This document shows, piece after piece, positions 24,745-37,130 of a stretch of 64,000 bases of DNA (position 1 is its first letter; every line of letters starts with the position of its first letter). The DNA comes from Salvator merianae (lineage: Eukaryota; Chordata; Lepidosauria; Squamata; Teiidae): the NCBI GenBank assembly GCA_003586115.2, contig QVOM02000073.1:39853369-39917368 (forward strand), in the 5' to 3' direction. Under the pieces are notes generated by a model. The model did no database searches and was not told the DNA's origin. It saw only the letters and a program-made list of their open reading frames with translations. Both the position numbers and the translations under genes were made by a program.

Positions 24745-27700
24745 ACAGGCAGTCTTCAATCCATCATGTGTCAGTGAGTTCCACACCTTGAACTCTACGG
24801 TGTGAAAAACCTTCCTCTTGTCGTGTCTGTCCCTTTCCTCCCTTTGACTTTGTTGGGGGATAGCGAATTCTAATGCTGCGAGAAAGGAAGAAAGCCCTCC
24901 CTCCCCCCCTCTCTCTCTGTCCTTTTTCTTAATATTTCGCTTAAAAGCAAAACAAAACAATCATGGTTCAATCCTTTTTTCCCCTCTAGGGCAAAACAAA
25001 AAAACCGAACCAATCACACACGCACGCCCCTTTTTTCTGACCCTCCCCAGGTCTGCAAAACCCTATTCTGAGATACAGTAAGCCGAATCGGAGGGTTCCG
25101 AGTAGTGTCTTGCCACACTGGCAACCTCCAGATGCAAACCCGTGTGCAAAACAAGTTGCAATCCTATGCCCCATACAGAGAGCAAAGAGCCTTCCAGACT
25201 TAGGCTGCGGATCTGAGGACTTGGCTCACATGCTCTTCCTTCAAAGATCCCACGTTCAGCCCTCAGCTTCTTCGAAGAGGCTCTGGAGAGAGAGAAATCT
25301 GCCTGCATCCTAGACAGTCTTCGCCACTTAGTAATTAGCAATGAGCCGTGATCTTGACTTAAGTGGGAGACGGGAGATCAATTTACATTTATTTGACTCT
25401 ACTTTTTGACTACCATTTATTATGGATATTTCTTTCCAGACGTAAATATCGACAAACAACAAAAATATTCGTCTAATTTTTCACGATTTAGATTAGAACT
25501 GAAAATTTCTGCTGGTTTAGCTAAGAAAGAAGTACCTCCATATACGAAATCGTTCTTAAAACAGGGGATACGGATAGAGATGTTGGCGATCCAGTGGGAA
25601 CGGGTGGGGGACAAACAGAAGCAAAGTAGTTTAGAAGCGGGGAATCTCCATCAGAATCGGGGAAAAGCTCGCTTAGTTTTGCTGCACCTTGTAACTGGGG
25701 TAGAAGAAACAGGAGCGCAAAGCTTTTGTGATTTGAAAACTGAGGCATCTAGTGCCAGGACAGAAGGAAGTTTGGAAAGGTGCCGTGTTTCTCAAAGCTG
25801 TAGATTTGGGTCTCAGCCCCGGGGAGGCCACAAATTGCTCTCGTCTTTGTTCAGCACCCAATTCTAAGCCCGTTCATTTGCGTTCAGAAGCCTCTAAAAA
25901 GTCTGAAGAAACCTACACCTTACGTGCCCACGCTTGCAGCTTTTGATCCGTCTCTTTCTGACGACCTCCCCGCTCTGTCTGCTCCCTCTTTCTACCAGAC
26001 CCGGAGGCTCTTCCGATGCATCGGAAGCAACGGGTGGCAATACTCGTCTCGGAACGAGAAGCGGGACATTTCTGCCTTGTTAAAGATCTTTCCTAACAAT
26101 GATATAAAAATTATAGAAGTGATCATCAACAGCCTCGCTCGCTCAGGCCTCGGATGACAATCCCAACAGAGTCGTCACAGGGTGGCTCAGCTGGCCCGGG
26201 GGCTTCCCCGCGCCCCCCCCCCCCCCGTCGGGGCTGCCGCTCTCTCTTTACAGGGGGCAGCTCTTAGGAAGGTAAGATGAACGGGCTGCCTGCCACTGCT
26301 GCTGCTGCTGCTGCCCTGGGGTGGGGGTAACGATGGGGTTGTGGGGCGGGGCTGCCTGGGACGGGCCGCCGCTTTTGCTCTCTCTGGAGCCGGTCAAACT
26401 GCACAGCCGCTTCCCCCAGGAGTTTCTCTTTCATCTCTCCGCTGCTGGCGCCTGCAAACAGCCTTAGTTTGTCTGCAACGTCTCTCCCGCCCTCTCTCTC
26501 TCTTCTCCACCCCCCCACCCCAATCTTTACCCCTCCTGCTTCCAGCAGCCTCAAAGAACCAGGGCGCATATTTCCCAGCTGGTGTAATTGACCAAACCGG
26601 GCCGGGGTGGGGTGGGGTGGGGTGGGGAGCTGCCTCCATCGTCCTAGGGCAGCTATGGGAATTGTGAAGGCGAGCCGTTCCTGCTGTTGTCATGTGTGAA
26701 CTTATCAGAGTCTGCAGGTCTTCACGATCATAGCTTGCAGAAGCTCTGCAGCCGAGCTTAGATTATCCTGAAACTGCTTAGGTAGATCCAGGAGTGCGCG
26801 TCCACACCTCGCCATCAAAGGAGTATTCGAGGGCTTGCCGGATGTCCATTTCTGAGAAAGGTGCCACAAAGCAGTCACATTTCAAGGCTTGAGGATCTTC
26901 CGTGCCTTTCTGTACCATTCCTTTCCTGTGAATAGACACCACTGAGCACAAGAGGATCGCATCTTAGTAGTGGATTCCACTAAAGGTCTCTACTTTCCCC
27001 GTATTTTCCTTAAAAGGAGGGACGTTCAATAAGTGCTAAGTTCAATAAGTGTATGCTGTGTTTATAGAACTAACAAGAATAAATATAATTGTAGCCCAGC
27101 TTGACTTCTTAAATCCGTTGCTGCTGCTACTCTCCAAATTATCTTAACAGAGGATGCTAAAATGTTTCCTTGCGGGAATAGAAATGTTATTTACTTATTT
27201 ATTCGTTTTTTTACCCTGCCCTATATTTGTCCTTCGGAATCCACAATTAAACATCTTGCTTATACTATAGATTTTACAAACGGTGGTTTTAGGCAGCTAG
27301 CTAGATCTTAAAACACGAGCTCCGCAAGATATTGGGGCTTTCGTTTTGCCCTCTGAGATAACTCGGGAATGAATCTGAGAAGGTCCCCATACCTACAACT
27401 AGGTTGCTCCCCAGCTTGTCTGCTGGTCAAAAGAACAGGTTACTAGCCTAGCCCAGCCTTCGTTTCGTTGAAATCTTGAGTTGCAACCTGTCCTACCGCT
27501 TTTAGTTCGAGGCACATACCAAAGCACCACTGTAAACGAATTTGTGTGTTTTAATAATAGCATCATCAGTTCCAAGAATGAACGGCCATGGAGGCCAATA
27601 ATGCCTGGAACTGAATGGAGTTGGAAAATCAGAAAATGACTTCTTAGAAAACAGGCGGTAACCCTGCCTGATGTGGAAGTTCTTCTTATTTTTACTAAGA

Positions 27701-29838
27701 GCTAGAAGCCTCCATTCACCAAGACAGCTTCTGTGCTTCAGACCAACAGACCGAAGCTGTGTGGTTCATTTCCACGGTCATATCCGCTTAAAATCATTCC
27801 ATCTTGGAAATATATACACTTTCTTGACGAGGAATACATGGCCATTAAACTTTGTGGGCCTTCCTTCAGATTCTACTGTTAAGCTTCACCCACCTGGCTG
27901 ATTCCACAAATGTTGTGGATTCACGCGTGCCACAAAAGAAGCGAGAAATAGTTCGGACTGCTCAATAGTAGGAACTATTTCTGAGAAACGGATCAACTGT
28001 TTTGGCTTAGCTGAGGCTGTCATAGCAAATACGGCTCTCACGAAGGAGGAGGTAGGATGCTAAGAGGAACCTTAAAATCCACGGGTTCGTCTGAAAACAG
28101 ATGCAACTTCTGGGCCCACTTGTGTAAACAGGTCGTTCTGACCTAACCCCAGGCCGGCCTCTATTCTTCACTGGCAGAAACGCTGCATTGATTCGGTGTA
28201 ATTATCTGTAGCGCTTCAGCCGAGTGGCCTTAGTGTTTCATTGTTCCCTGTTTACCCTCATTGTTCCCCAGTTTTCATCCATTCTCATTTACCTGTCATT
28301 AGCCGGTGAAGAGATTCGGAGCACGGACTTAACTGTTAGCATAAGATCCATGTCTTTTCAAAAGCAGACCTTTGAACAAGTTGTCATTTCTAAATCTTTC
28401 CTCCCAGTTCACGTTTTCTAAGCACTCTGCGATTTGGTTTCCGAGAGGACGCTTAGATTAAATGGGAGCCTGAATATAGTGGCGAAAAGAGAGGCGGTGT
28501 GATGCCCGTGGTCTTTCAATGCACTGCAAGTCCATATGCCAGCTGTCCCGCGAAGGCCGAGCTAATGGAATTTCAAGGCCAGACCAGCGCCTACTTACCT
28601 GACTTGCAATACTCAGGTGAAAAAAAAATTGACTTCAGACCAGACATGGGCCATGACCTCTATGTGTGATGTGTTGGGTGCGTGTTTTGAGGGGTGCATT
28701 TGCCAGACAGTGCCTGTTTTGCAAGGCACAACCTTAAGAGGGGTGAAGACTTTTGAAACTCATGATCTAATCTCACAAACGTGAACATATATGAAAACAT
28801 AAAATATGTATCTGAATAAAGGCCGTGTACAGAGCAGCCATTACAATAATGTGTTTACATAATGTTTTTCACGAACAGTGTCCATGGACCAGAACGCCAG
28901 ATTGCATATGAAACGGTATTTTCCTGGAATTAAATTCCACCGGATCTATGGGGTGTCTAGAAGTAAGGTCCCGTCCGAGGAAGGGAAGAAAAAGGGATGG
29001 CGGTGTTGCCATTCTTGAAAAGGAGGAGAGCTGTCCATTCATTCTCTCCTATCTCTTGTTTCCTTAATAAGAGCTGATGGTTTGCATCTGGAGATGAGAC
29101 AGATATGGCAAAACTACAGTCGGAAAATATATACACAGGTACCTCAGCTAAAAGTTTCCAGGCTTGCAGCTGCTGCTTGAAGAAATAGTGTTCCTGAGAT
29201 CTTGTGTGAGATCTCAAACTCATTTTTTAAAATCATCATCATCTGGAATTGTGAATGTCCAAACAGAAGAGAATGTGTGGTACCATCTGAGCTGGTCTGG
29301 ATGGACACCTTAAGGCATCCTTTTCGCCTGTCTCAAGGGGAGTGCTCGGCTCCACTGCGGGGGTATAGAGCAGGGTGGGATTAGTCGAAAGTTGGAGGCA
29401 ACCGCAGTGCATTGGTTTCCATAGAGTCCCAGGTGAGAAGCACGGGGATTTTTTCAGGTTACTCAACTGATCGTGTGATTCTGGTTATGACAGCGCTCCG
29501 CAGAACTTTCAAGCCCTAGAAAAGGCAACATTTAATAGACAACAGTGTGAAAGAAGCTGAAAGGAAAACCAGCCATCTGAAGTTACTTTTTCGAGCACTC
29601 TGTGTTTCTGTTTTCTTAGAGTGAAAATCCAGACTCACCTCAGTTTGCACACAGATCCAAAAGCAAGCACATGCCACTGAATGCATATTATTAAGGCACA
29701 TGAAACGGAACATCCAAACCTCTCTTTCATTCACTCTGTTGGTGCACTCAAAACAGTGTGAAACAGATTTCTCCGCTGTATCGATGCTTGGAGACTTCTT
29801 GTTAGCCAGTTTTTACCCCCCTTCCCCCACCCAACGCC
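24745..29838. other. upstream intergenic DNA, CpG-rich patches, no gene recognised
   Basis: This is repeat-poor compared with the first 23 kb. It includes a GC-rich segment at about 26150-26690 with poly-C (26213-26226), a (CTG)n-like run near 26296 and a (GGGGT)n run. An 18-bp perfect palindrome lies at 26010-26027. Many short open frames are present but none resembles a known protein. Such depletion of transposons next to a developmental gene suggests regulatory constraint, but this is inference. Confidence 0.45.
26604..26628 (+). repeat. (GGGGT)n microsatellite
   Basis: Four or five tandem GGGGT units lie in a GC-rich setting. Runs of four Gs spaced by T could form a G-quadruplex on the plus strand. 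Confidence 0.8.
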
Positions 29839-30010
29839 TTAATAACAAAGTTGTTATCAGTGAATAGTTAAGCAGCCATCATTACTTGCGTTAATTAATT
29901 ATGGAGCCAAAAAAAATGATTAGCTTTTCTCGGGCTGACAATTGAAATGTCACCTTAACACGAACACACCTTGCTGGTTTGCATGCTATGGAGTCGGGAA
30001 GGAGGACGGC
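29838..30010. promoter_or_regulatory. candidate MSX2 upstream enhancer (homeodomain-site cluster)
   Basis: A repeat-free block 1.6-1.8 kb upstream of the ATG contains GCGTTAATTAATTATGG (overlapping TAAT/ATTA cores), a further ATTA (CATCATTACTTG), AATGATTAGC and ACAATTGAAATGTCACC. A BMP-responsive module with paired AATTA homeodomain sites and Smad sites is known upstream of mammalian Msx2. Correspondence with that module is inference from position and motif style only. Confidence 0.4.
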
Positions 30011-31129
30011 GACAGTGCCTTCCTCGAGGCTGTTTGATGCTCTTGCAAATGAAGGCGTGCAGGGTCAGGCATCAGGCTCCCCGCTCACTCGGGAGATGCA
30101 TCTGTTTGCCATCAAGGGTTAGGCGCCTGCGACGTACTTTACCGTCTTAACCATTTTTTAACCCCCTCAAATCGGTCTCCCTCAAGTGCATTTAATTTTC
30201 TCTCCTCTGCGTTCCTTTACAACAGAAAGGAGAGATAAGAGGGCAGGCAAGCAGGCGTCCCGGGGAAAACGATTCATCCAAAGCGCCGGTTGGAGAGATG
30301 CTGTGAAGAAGAAACCGCTGCCGCTGGGGAGATCCAGGAGGGTAGTGGGTTTGCACCTTGGGAAGTTTCTGCTCCACCTTTTCTCGCGGCAGTTCTAGGG
30401 AATGCCTTACCTTCCTCCCTGGAATCGAGGAAGAACGGGGCCGATCGGCTGCAAAGGCCCCTTGTATGGCGCTTCTGTGTCCTGGTTCTAAACAGCCCAC
30501 TGGACCTGCCTCGTTCTAGAACCAGTGCCTGGAGACAGCGGAGGGAGTCCTGAGGATTGGGCGCCTCTCACAACAAGGCAATTTAATGGCGCGCTGTGCA
30601 ACGTAGTCATCACCGGCGCGCTGTCGATTTTCCAAATCTAAAAGAGAAGCGAAATCTCACCCTTCCAACTCCCCCCTCTTTCACGACTGATATCATTCTG
30701 ATGTCTCTTTCTAAATGGGTGCCATGGCCATTGGGGATCATTGACTTCAGTTTAATTAAGTTGAATTTACTTCCCCCCTCCTCTCATTTTCCTCTCACAT
30801 TTGCTGCAGTGAAGTCCAGGGTGGCGCTTTTGTTGTTCCCAATAACTCTCGCCCCCCCAAGTTAACCATATGCAGATCTGCTTCGTTTCACTAGGTCAGG
30901 GAGGGGGCTTCCTGTGCCTTCCGAGCACGACCTTAGCCATTTCAACACACACCCCACCATGGACAAGATTTGCTGGGGACCTTTTGAGGACATCGGTATG
31001 ATATAAATAACCCACGGTGCGTGCGTGCTTTAGTGTTGTCAGGGGAAACTGTTGGCTGCCTGATCTCGCACAGGGAGCGCTGGAGTTTTCAAGGGTAGGA
31101 GAATAAATAGAGACAAGTGGGGGAAGAGA

Positions 31130-31314
31130 TATGCCCTCTGAGTTTCCTCTTCATATCATCAAGCCTAATTACTTCACTGACTTTCCTGTTTTGGCAGAGT
31201 TACAGTGCTGGAAAGCTCCCTAATAAAGCTGCTCCGTTTGCAGCCCGTGTCATTAACTTCTAATTTATTTAAAAGGAAGAGAAAAAAAAAAAAACCCAAC
31301 ACATCTATACTCAT
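31130..31314. promoter_or_regulatory. MSX2: upstream promoter segment with TAAT cores
   Basis: This repeat-free sequence sits immediately before the CCAAT/CRE cluster. It contains CCTAATTACTTCACTGA, CATTAACTTCTAATTTATTT and CTTCATATCATCAAGCC. It is likely conserved promoter-proximal DNA, inferred from position and absence of repeats. Confidence 0.4.
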
Positions 31315-31400
31315 ACCCTTTCAGAGCCAATCACATGAGTCATCGTCTGACGTCACCTTCAGAGGCGTATCCGATTGGCTTAGCCGCGCTTACTCAACTT
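31315..31400 (+). promoter_or_regulatory. MSX2: MSX2 proximal promoter: CCAAT / AP-1-like / CRE / inverted CCAAT cluster
   Basis: Within 52 bases are a CCAAT box (31327-31331, in AGCCAATCAC), an AP-1-like TGAGTCA (31336-31342), a full palindromic CRE TGACGTCA (31348-31355) and an inverted CCAAT box, ATTGG (31374-31378). No TATA box is evident downstream. Transcription probably starts somewhere between about 31400 and 31520, giving a 5' UTR of roughly 100-250 bases that contains a GGA repeat. The start site itself cannot be read from sequence. Confidence 0.7.
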
Positions 31401-31642
31401 CCCAAAGGAGGAAACAGCCAGAAGTCTCCCAAAAAAGGGGAGGAAAAAAAGTTCATCGGCTGTTTGGGGTTGATGCGAGCGGAGCTGCTGCGTCCGGGAG
31501 CGCCTGAGTGAGAGATTGACTGAGTGGTCTGGAACTAGGGAAGAAGGAGGAGGAGGAGGAGGAGGAGGAAGCGACCCCGACCGCGGCGGGACGCAGGGCG
31601 GCAGATCTCTGGGCGCAGGGATCCTTGCGAAATTCCGCCGCG
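31400..31642 (+). other. MSX2: probable MSX2 5' UTR region with GGA repeat, start of CpG island
   Basis: This GC-rich leader between the CCAAT/CRE cluster and the ATG contains an imperfect (GGA)n run at about 31545-31570 and many CpGs (GACCCCGACCGCGGCGGGACG). CpG density stays high through exon 1 and into the intron, as expected for a developmental homeobox gene island. The exact 5' boundary is unknown. Confidence 0.55.
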
Positions 31643-31988
31643 ATGTCTTCTCCTCCGAAAGCGAAGGAGATTTTCTCCTCGGATGAAGAGGGCCCCGCCG
31701 CTGGCTCCGACGATCCTCACAAAGTCAAGGTCTCCAGCTTGCCTTTCAGCGTAGAAGCGCTCATGTCTGACAAGAAGCCCCCGCGAGCAGAGGCGAGCAG
31801 CGGCGGCATGGAAGGCGCCGGCTTGGGCACTTCCAGGAACCTGCTCCTGAGCGCTCACGTCTCCTCCAGGGAAGTTCCCAGCCCCGGGGGGCTTACAAAA
31901 ACCTTCGAGACGTCGTCGGTGAAATCCGAGAATTCCGAGGATGGTTCTTCGTGGATCCCAGAAGCCGGCAGATACTCCCCTCCGCCAA
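31643..31988 (+). CDS. MSX2: MSX2 homeobox transcription factor, coding exon 1 (residues 1-115 plus first base of codon 116)
   Basis: MSX2 is a nuclear homeodomain repressor acting downstream of BMP signalling in skull, tooth, limb and neural-crest development. This exon encodes the N-terminal half. It begins [18 protein letters not shown] and carries the Engrailed-homology-1 motif [13 protein letters not shown] (about residues 33-45), which recruits Groucho/TLE co-repressors. The conserved block [14 protein letters not shown] follows at about 88-101, and the exon ends GRYSPPP. I chose the ATG at 31643 because the family motif starts there and it sits in GCCGCGATGT; an in-frame TTG 18 bases upstream is not a likely start. 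The exon ends CCGCCAA followed by the donor GTGAGT, phase 1, so codon 116 (AGA, Arg) is split. MSX genes are known to have two coding exons split just before the homeodomain, as here. The region between the Eh1 motif and [14 protein letters not shown] looks shorter than in mammals, consistent with a 256- rather than 267-residue protein. Confidence 0.97.
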
Positions 31989-32268
31989 GTGAGTCTTTTC
32001 CCTGAAGGCTGGGCTCGGCGAGGTCGGGGAAGGCGGAAGATGTTGAGGAGGGGAGGACTGGAAAGCGACCCCTAAAAATGGGGGTGGGGAAATGAGGGAG
32101 TAAACGGAGGGGGGGAAGAGAGAGAGACATAGGCTAGTTTCAGGCTCCGTAAGCGCCACTGTTGTGACTTTAAGGAGGAGAAAAGCAGCATAAGTTTAGG
32201 TCGGATCTCACTCCATGGACTCCGAACAGAAACACGCCACAGTAGACGCCTCATGTCAGACTGTAGTA

Positions 32269-32365
32269 GTATTTATTTATTGTTTGTTTGTTTGTTTGCA
32301 CAGCTATCCCTCCCTGTACCCGAAGGTGTCAGGGCGGGTTATAGCAATAAAAACAAAATTTAAAA
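32269..32365. repeat. LINE-like 3' tail fragment in MSX2 intron
   Basis: (TTTA/TTTG)n is followed by CTATCCCTCCCTGTACCCGA then AGGTGTCAGGGCGGGTTATAGCAATAAAAAC. It is the same family as 9385-9487 and 63580-63690. It lies only about 280 bases after the exon 1 donor site. Confidence 0.5.
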
Positions 32366-35300
32366 TGCGCACAACTAAAAGCAACAACAGTGCCTGAAGC
32401 GGAGGGGAAGCTATCTTATCACTAATTAATCTGTGTTATTTGAGGGGGAATGAGCAAAGCTTTTATTTTGTTTGCATGGAGTAAACGAAATCGGTTGTCC
32501 TCCCTCCGAACGCGATCTTCTCCGGTTCCATCTTCTGAACCTATCCGAACTAGGACCATCCAAGTCGACTCCAGAGGCCTGTCGACAATGCCCGCGACTT
32601 GGTTCCGCGCCTCCTTCTGCCTTTTTCCAAAGCTGCGGAATATCCCCGCAGCGCGCGCGCACACACACACTGCCCGTCCGATCCCTATTAGTCATGCCTC
32701 CCTCTAACTTCCTTTGGCAGGAGGAAAATGATCGCGTAGGACAGCTTCTTGTCTTGTTTCGCTTTGAGGATGGTGGACCCCGATCGAATCACCGTTAAGA
32801 AAGATCCATTTCGCTTCTCTTCCCCAAAATCAGTTTAGGCAAGCCTGGCGCCCGGTTCAATTAGAGTTCTCCGCAGTCGGATTTTCGTGGTAGAAAGAAC
32901 ACTGGAAACGCGGGCTCGGCGGCTTTTTCTTCAGAGAGCAAGCGATCGTGATTAGAATCGTATTCTCCTATGCACCTGTAACAGCAGGCTGCCTCCAGGC
33001 TCTAAGAGCACCTAAAGTTTTTTTGGGGGGGAGAGGTACCCCTGGGTGCTTGCTTCTTGGAGCCATACCTGGGGCTCCAAGTGCACGCCAGGGATCGAAG
33101 GAAGAGTAAAGAGGGTCAGAAGAGATCGATATGGGTTGGGAATTTTCTGCGCTGGTTAATCTACCCAGTAATCTTCCATTTCACCCTTTGCTCTCTTCTC
33201 CTTCTGAAACCGTTTCTGCAGGTCGCTCAGGAGCAGACATTCCTGGGGCCAATTGCTGTATCAATTTGTGCCTTCTCAAATTTGCTTGGATTAGCTAGAG
33301 TCTGGATTTCATCTTTTCTTTTCGGCATATATTCAACAAAAAAGAATCAAAAGATTTTTTTTTTTTTTTTTACTTAGTGCCTTCACTTCAAAACCCAGCA
33401 GGATTTGTTTTATCATGTAGTTAGTTTCTTTACCTGCTGCCTTAAGCTGTGTTTATCTCTTAAGGGATGCTTTGCCATTTTTGGTTTGTCTGTGGACATT
33501 CTTATAGGGACACACATCTACTTGTTTTTCCATAATGTTCTCTTCTCTCATCTGTTACTTCGGATGTTCATCAGGAAACTGTAGAAGATGCCAGGAGGGA
33601 TTGGCATTTTATAGCAATTCTTATTTTCTCTTAACTTTTTCTGCAGAAATTGCTCCCTTCTAAGGAAGCCTTTGGTACTCAAAAGATAACAAAAAAGGAA
33701 TAATTTAACTTCTATTCTAGACCTGCTTATTTGGAATGGAAGTTCTATTGAAAACAAACTATAAGGGCACCTTCAAGATTTGCAGCTTTTTTGTGATATA
33801 GGATTTCATGGGCCAGATTTCACTTGGGTAGATTGCTAAGTAAAGCTGGATCTGGACCATTAAAACCTAGGCCTTGATAAATGTAGCTATCTCTACACTT
33901 TTATTATTTATTGCTTTGAATAGCACACCCAAGGAATAACATTAAGAGTCTTTTTTTTTTCATTTTCAAATGCTTTCCCAGAGAATAATATTTGTATAGG
34001 GAGGATAATGCATAGTGCCTTGGGGATGAGATCTTCACTTTTTATTTTGTATTTGCTTTTCTATGCATATAGTCAGTAAAATGTCCCCAAGGTCATCAAG
34101 GCCTAGCTTTCATTCCTATGCATTCCCTTGTTTTTGCATAGGATAACCTCAGGCATACATCTTCAGCCATCAGTTTGCTCAGTTCTTTCAGACTTACGAT
34201 ATATTTACAACCTCATTTCCCCGGGGGTTAGCAGGATCAAAGAGACTAGTAGAATGTTCTTCAAAGAGCTACCAGGTATTACTAAAGACAGGTCAGAATG
34301 GTGAGAATTTGTCCATAGAATCACCAGCAGCCAAACCTGCATTGACAGTGCCTAATAGGTCCATCACACAACTGGATATAATGGAACTTGACCTTTGAGT
34401 CAACATGTTACTCCAAACTAAAACTGAAGACAGTTACACTCTGACTCCTGTCACCCAAGCAACCTCCAACTGCTTAGTTAATTTTGCTTATTAGCAAAAC
34501 TCAGAGCTGCCAAGTTTTCCAGTGTTACTGATTGCTAGTGATTCAGAAGACGAATCTGTTCATGTTGCCATAAATAAATACATAGATCCACTATGAAATA
34601 TTTAGTGAAATTTAAAATGATGTCTTTATAATTTTCCATAGCAATTTTCATGTCTACACTTCTTTGTTGTCGCTCATCTTCAGATTTCAGGGCATAGAGC
34701 TGAGCTGGATTCATTAGGAAAACACTAATTGAAAGCCCATCCAAAATATGTTAAAACAGTTTTTGCCTGAAACTTAGAATCCCAGCTGATTTTAATGGAA
34801 CTGTCACCAAAATGCATTTTAAGCTGTTGAGAGATTGAAAAATGAAGAGGTTTCCATGAGCAGTGGGAATAGAAGAGTGAAAGAAAACAATGGTTTCTGA
34901 AGCAATTGCTATTCAAAGTGCTGTAATTTCTAAAGTACAGATGAAACTGTAGATATTCCTGTCACTTCTTAAAAATTGCACACTGCATCTTGAGTAAAGT
35001 ACACTGAAAAGGAAAATGGTTGTGCTTTGTTAAGATACTATTTTAAAAATTACATAGATCTTAAAATATTAAAAAGTTTCCAATGCCACAATAACTGCAA
35101 TGTTAGAAGTTGGAACCCATGGGCAATTTTCATGTTTGTCTTGATCTGAAACCTCATTTTTCAAAAGAGTATCTTTTTTCATTTTTTAAGCATCCATCAC
35201 TTTATCACCTATATTGACAGATATTTAACCTGTCTACTTGTTTTTCATGAAGATAGAGCAAAATTCTGTATAGACTTCTATTTATATAAAACTGTGATTC

Positions 35301-36984
35301 TGTTTGCAGTTACAAGTGAATAAGGGTCATGAAACTTAATACATCTGTACATTTGAAATTTCTTCTGTAAAGGAATTCCACATTTTGCTCTCCAGATGTT
35401 GCTGGGCTTTTCCTCCCTACAGACTTGACCAGTGGTCAAGTGCAATAGGAAATGTAGTTTGACAGCATTTGTAGGACCACAGATTGGTGGCCGGAGCTCA
35501 AAAAATCGCATTGGGGTACCAGATTGCTTTACGTTACATCAGGCCATTGGTCAATCTAGACCACGGTTATTACCACAGACTGGCAAAGTTATATGGGGAC
35601 TCAATTTGGACACTGGCAAATGTACATAGGAACTCAATCCAGACACTTCTGAAGGTAAAGCAGATTCTCTGGCACTGAGTTATGACCTGTCCCCATTTAC
35701 TCCTAATCATGAGGAGAGACAGATGTAAGTCTTACTCATCTCAAGCAATATTTTTAAATATGTAGTGTTTGATTAGATAATATTATCTTTCACAAGCAGT
35801 TGGGATTTGTAGGAAGATATAATACTGATTTTCTGAGCAACATCGAACAGAAAACATCTAATTATCGTTAATCCAGAAGACTAACAAATAATTGATGTAG
35901 TTATTCACTATACATCTTTTCTACCTCTGTCATTGGAAAGAGCCGAGAAAAGTCTGATTACTACTACCATTAAAGTATTCTAGGAACACTTCACTCATTC
36001 CATCGTCCAGCTCAGGGGCACAGTTAGCATGAAATGGATGGGTATGCTCATGCAGTGCAGTCTGGGTCTGAAGCATGCACAGAATGCAGTAATAAACACC
36101 AAGCTTAGCAAGGCACCAAGTGCTCAAAATGCGGACCTTTGCTTTCAGGTTCCCAGGAAAATGTCAGGAATGCTCGGAGGTAGTTATGCCTCAGCCCAGA
36201 GATAATATTTTATTTTCTAGGGTCACTGTTTAAATCACATATCCAGATGAATATGCATAAATCTAGTTACAGAAAATAACAAAATTGGAGAAAAAAATGG
36301 AGGCTACAGTGTAAATGAAATTTCACTTTTCGTACTCACATAAGTATCATGGTTAAGCACCACTGATTTTGAAGTAGAATTTGCTTCCACATAAATAATG
36401 TGGATACTCATGAAGTTTTAGTGTAAATATTTCTAAAGCGTCTTTGAAAAAAACTGAATAATAACATAGTATATTCCTTACAGACCTTAGGCATGACTTG
36501 CTCTAAAAATCCCAGCTCTTTAAGCTGTCTTGGTTTAAATAAATTTAGTGTCACACCAGATAATAATTTTTAATCCAATCTTTGCAACAAAGCCTCTTTA
36601 ATCCAAGCCTCTAACAGAAAACACAAATACAAAGAAATAAGTTAACTCAGTGGGACTCGCTACTTAAAGTGCATGAATAGGATCACCTTGTACATTTTCA
36701 AAAGATATCCTTACTGCTATTGGAGTGTAATGTCTACTCATAAATAAACCCCTTTTTGCTTAGTAATGCTTGTTCAGAGAAAGCTTAAGACTGCACTGTT
36801 ACTGTATTTATTAATCACTCTTATTTTTTTAATTATTTTTTTTAAAGAAGAGGAAGACAGGAGGTTAGCAGTAAGACTCAGAGACCAGCACAGCTTAGTT
36901 CCTAATCGAATACTTTTGGGTACTGAATTCACAAGTACCAAAAAGTATTTCAAAAGCCCCTTATAAGCAGTAGTTGTGGCCCTG

Positions 36985-37130
36985 ATGTTCTCATTCCAGC
37001 TCTAACCCACTTTTTCTAGACTAGAACGTTCACGAGAGGGGAGGAACAGACTGATGCATGAACAATCCAACCTGCAAACCATCTCGAACCCACCTCAGAG
37101 GTGCCTTTTTTTACTGCACAGCCTGAGTCT
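36985..37130. mobile_element. degenerate MITE copy in MSX2 intron
   Basis: TTTTTCTAGACTAGAACGTTC, GAGGGGAGGAACAGACTGAT, GAACAATCC and ACCCACCTCAGAGGTGCC reproduce, in order, the interior of the MITEs at 19514 and 56855. The terminal repeats are eroded (ACAGCCTGAG remains at the right). Confidence 0.6.

Noticed and set aside
26264..26693. Overlapping open frames of about 100 codons on both strands in GC-rich DNA
   Set aside because: Low-complexity Arg/Gly/Pro-rich translations in all frames of a CpG-rich, (GGGGT)n-containing segment; no homology.
31625..31642. Alternative upstream start of MSX2 at TTG
   Set aside because: A non-AUG codon six codons before the conserved ATG; family N-termini begin at the ATG at 31643.
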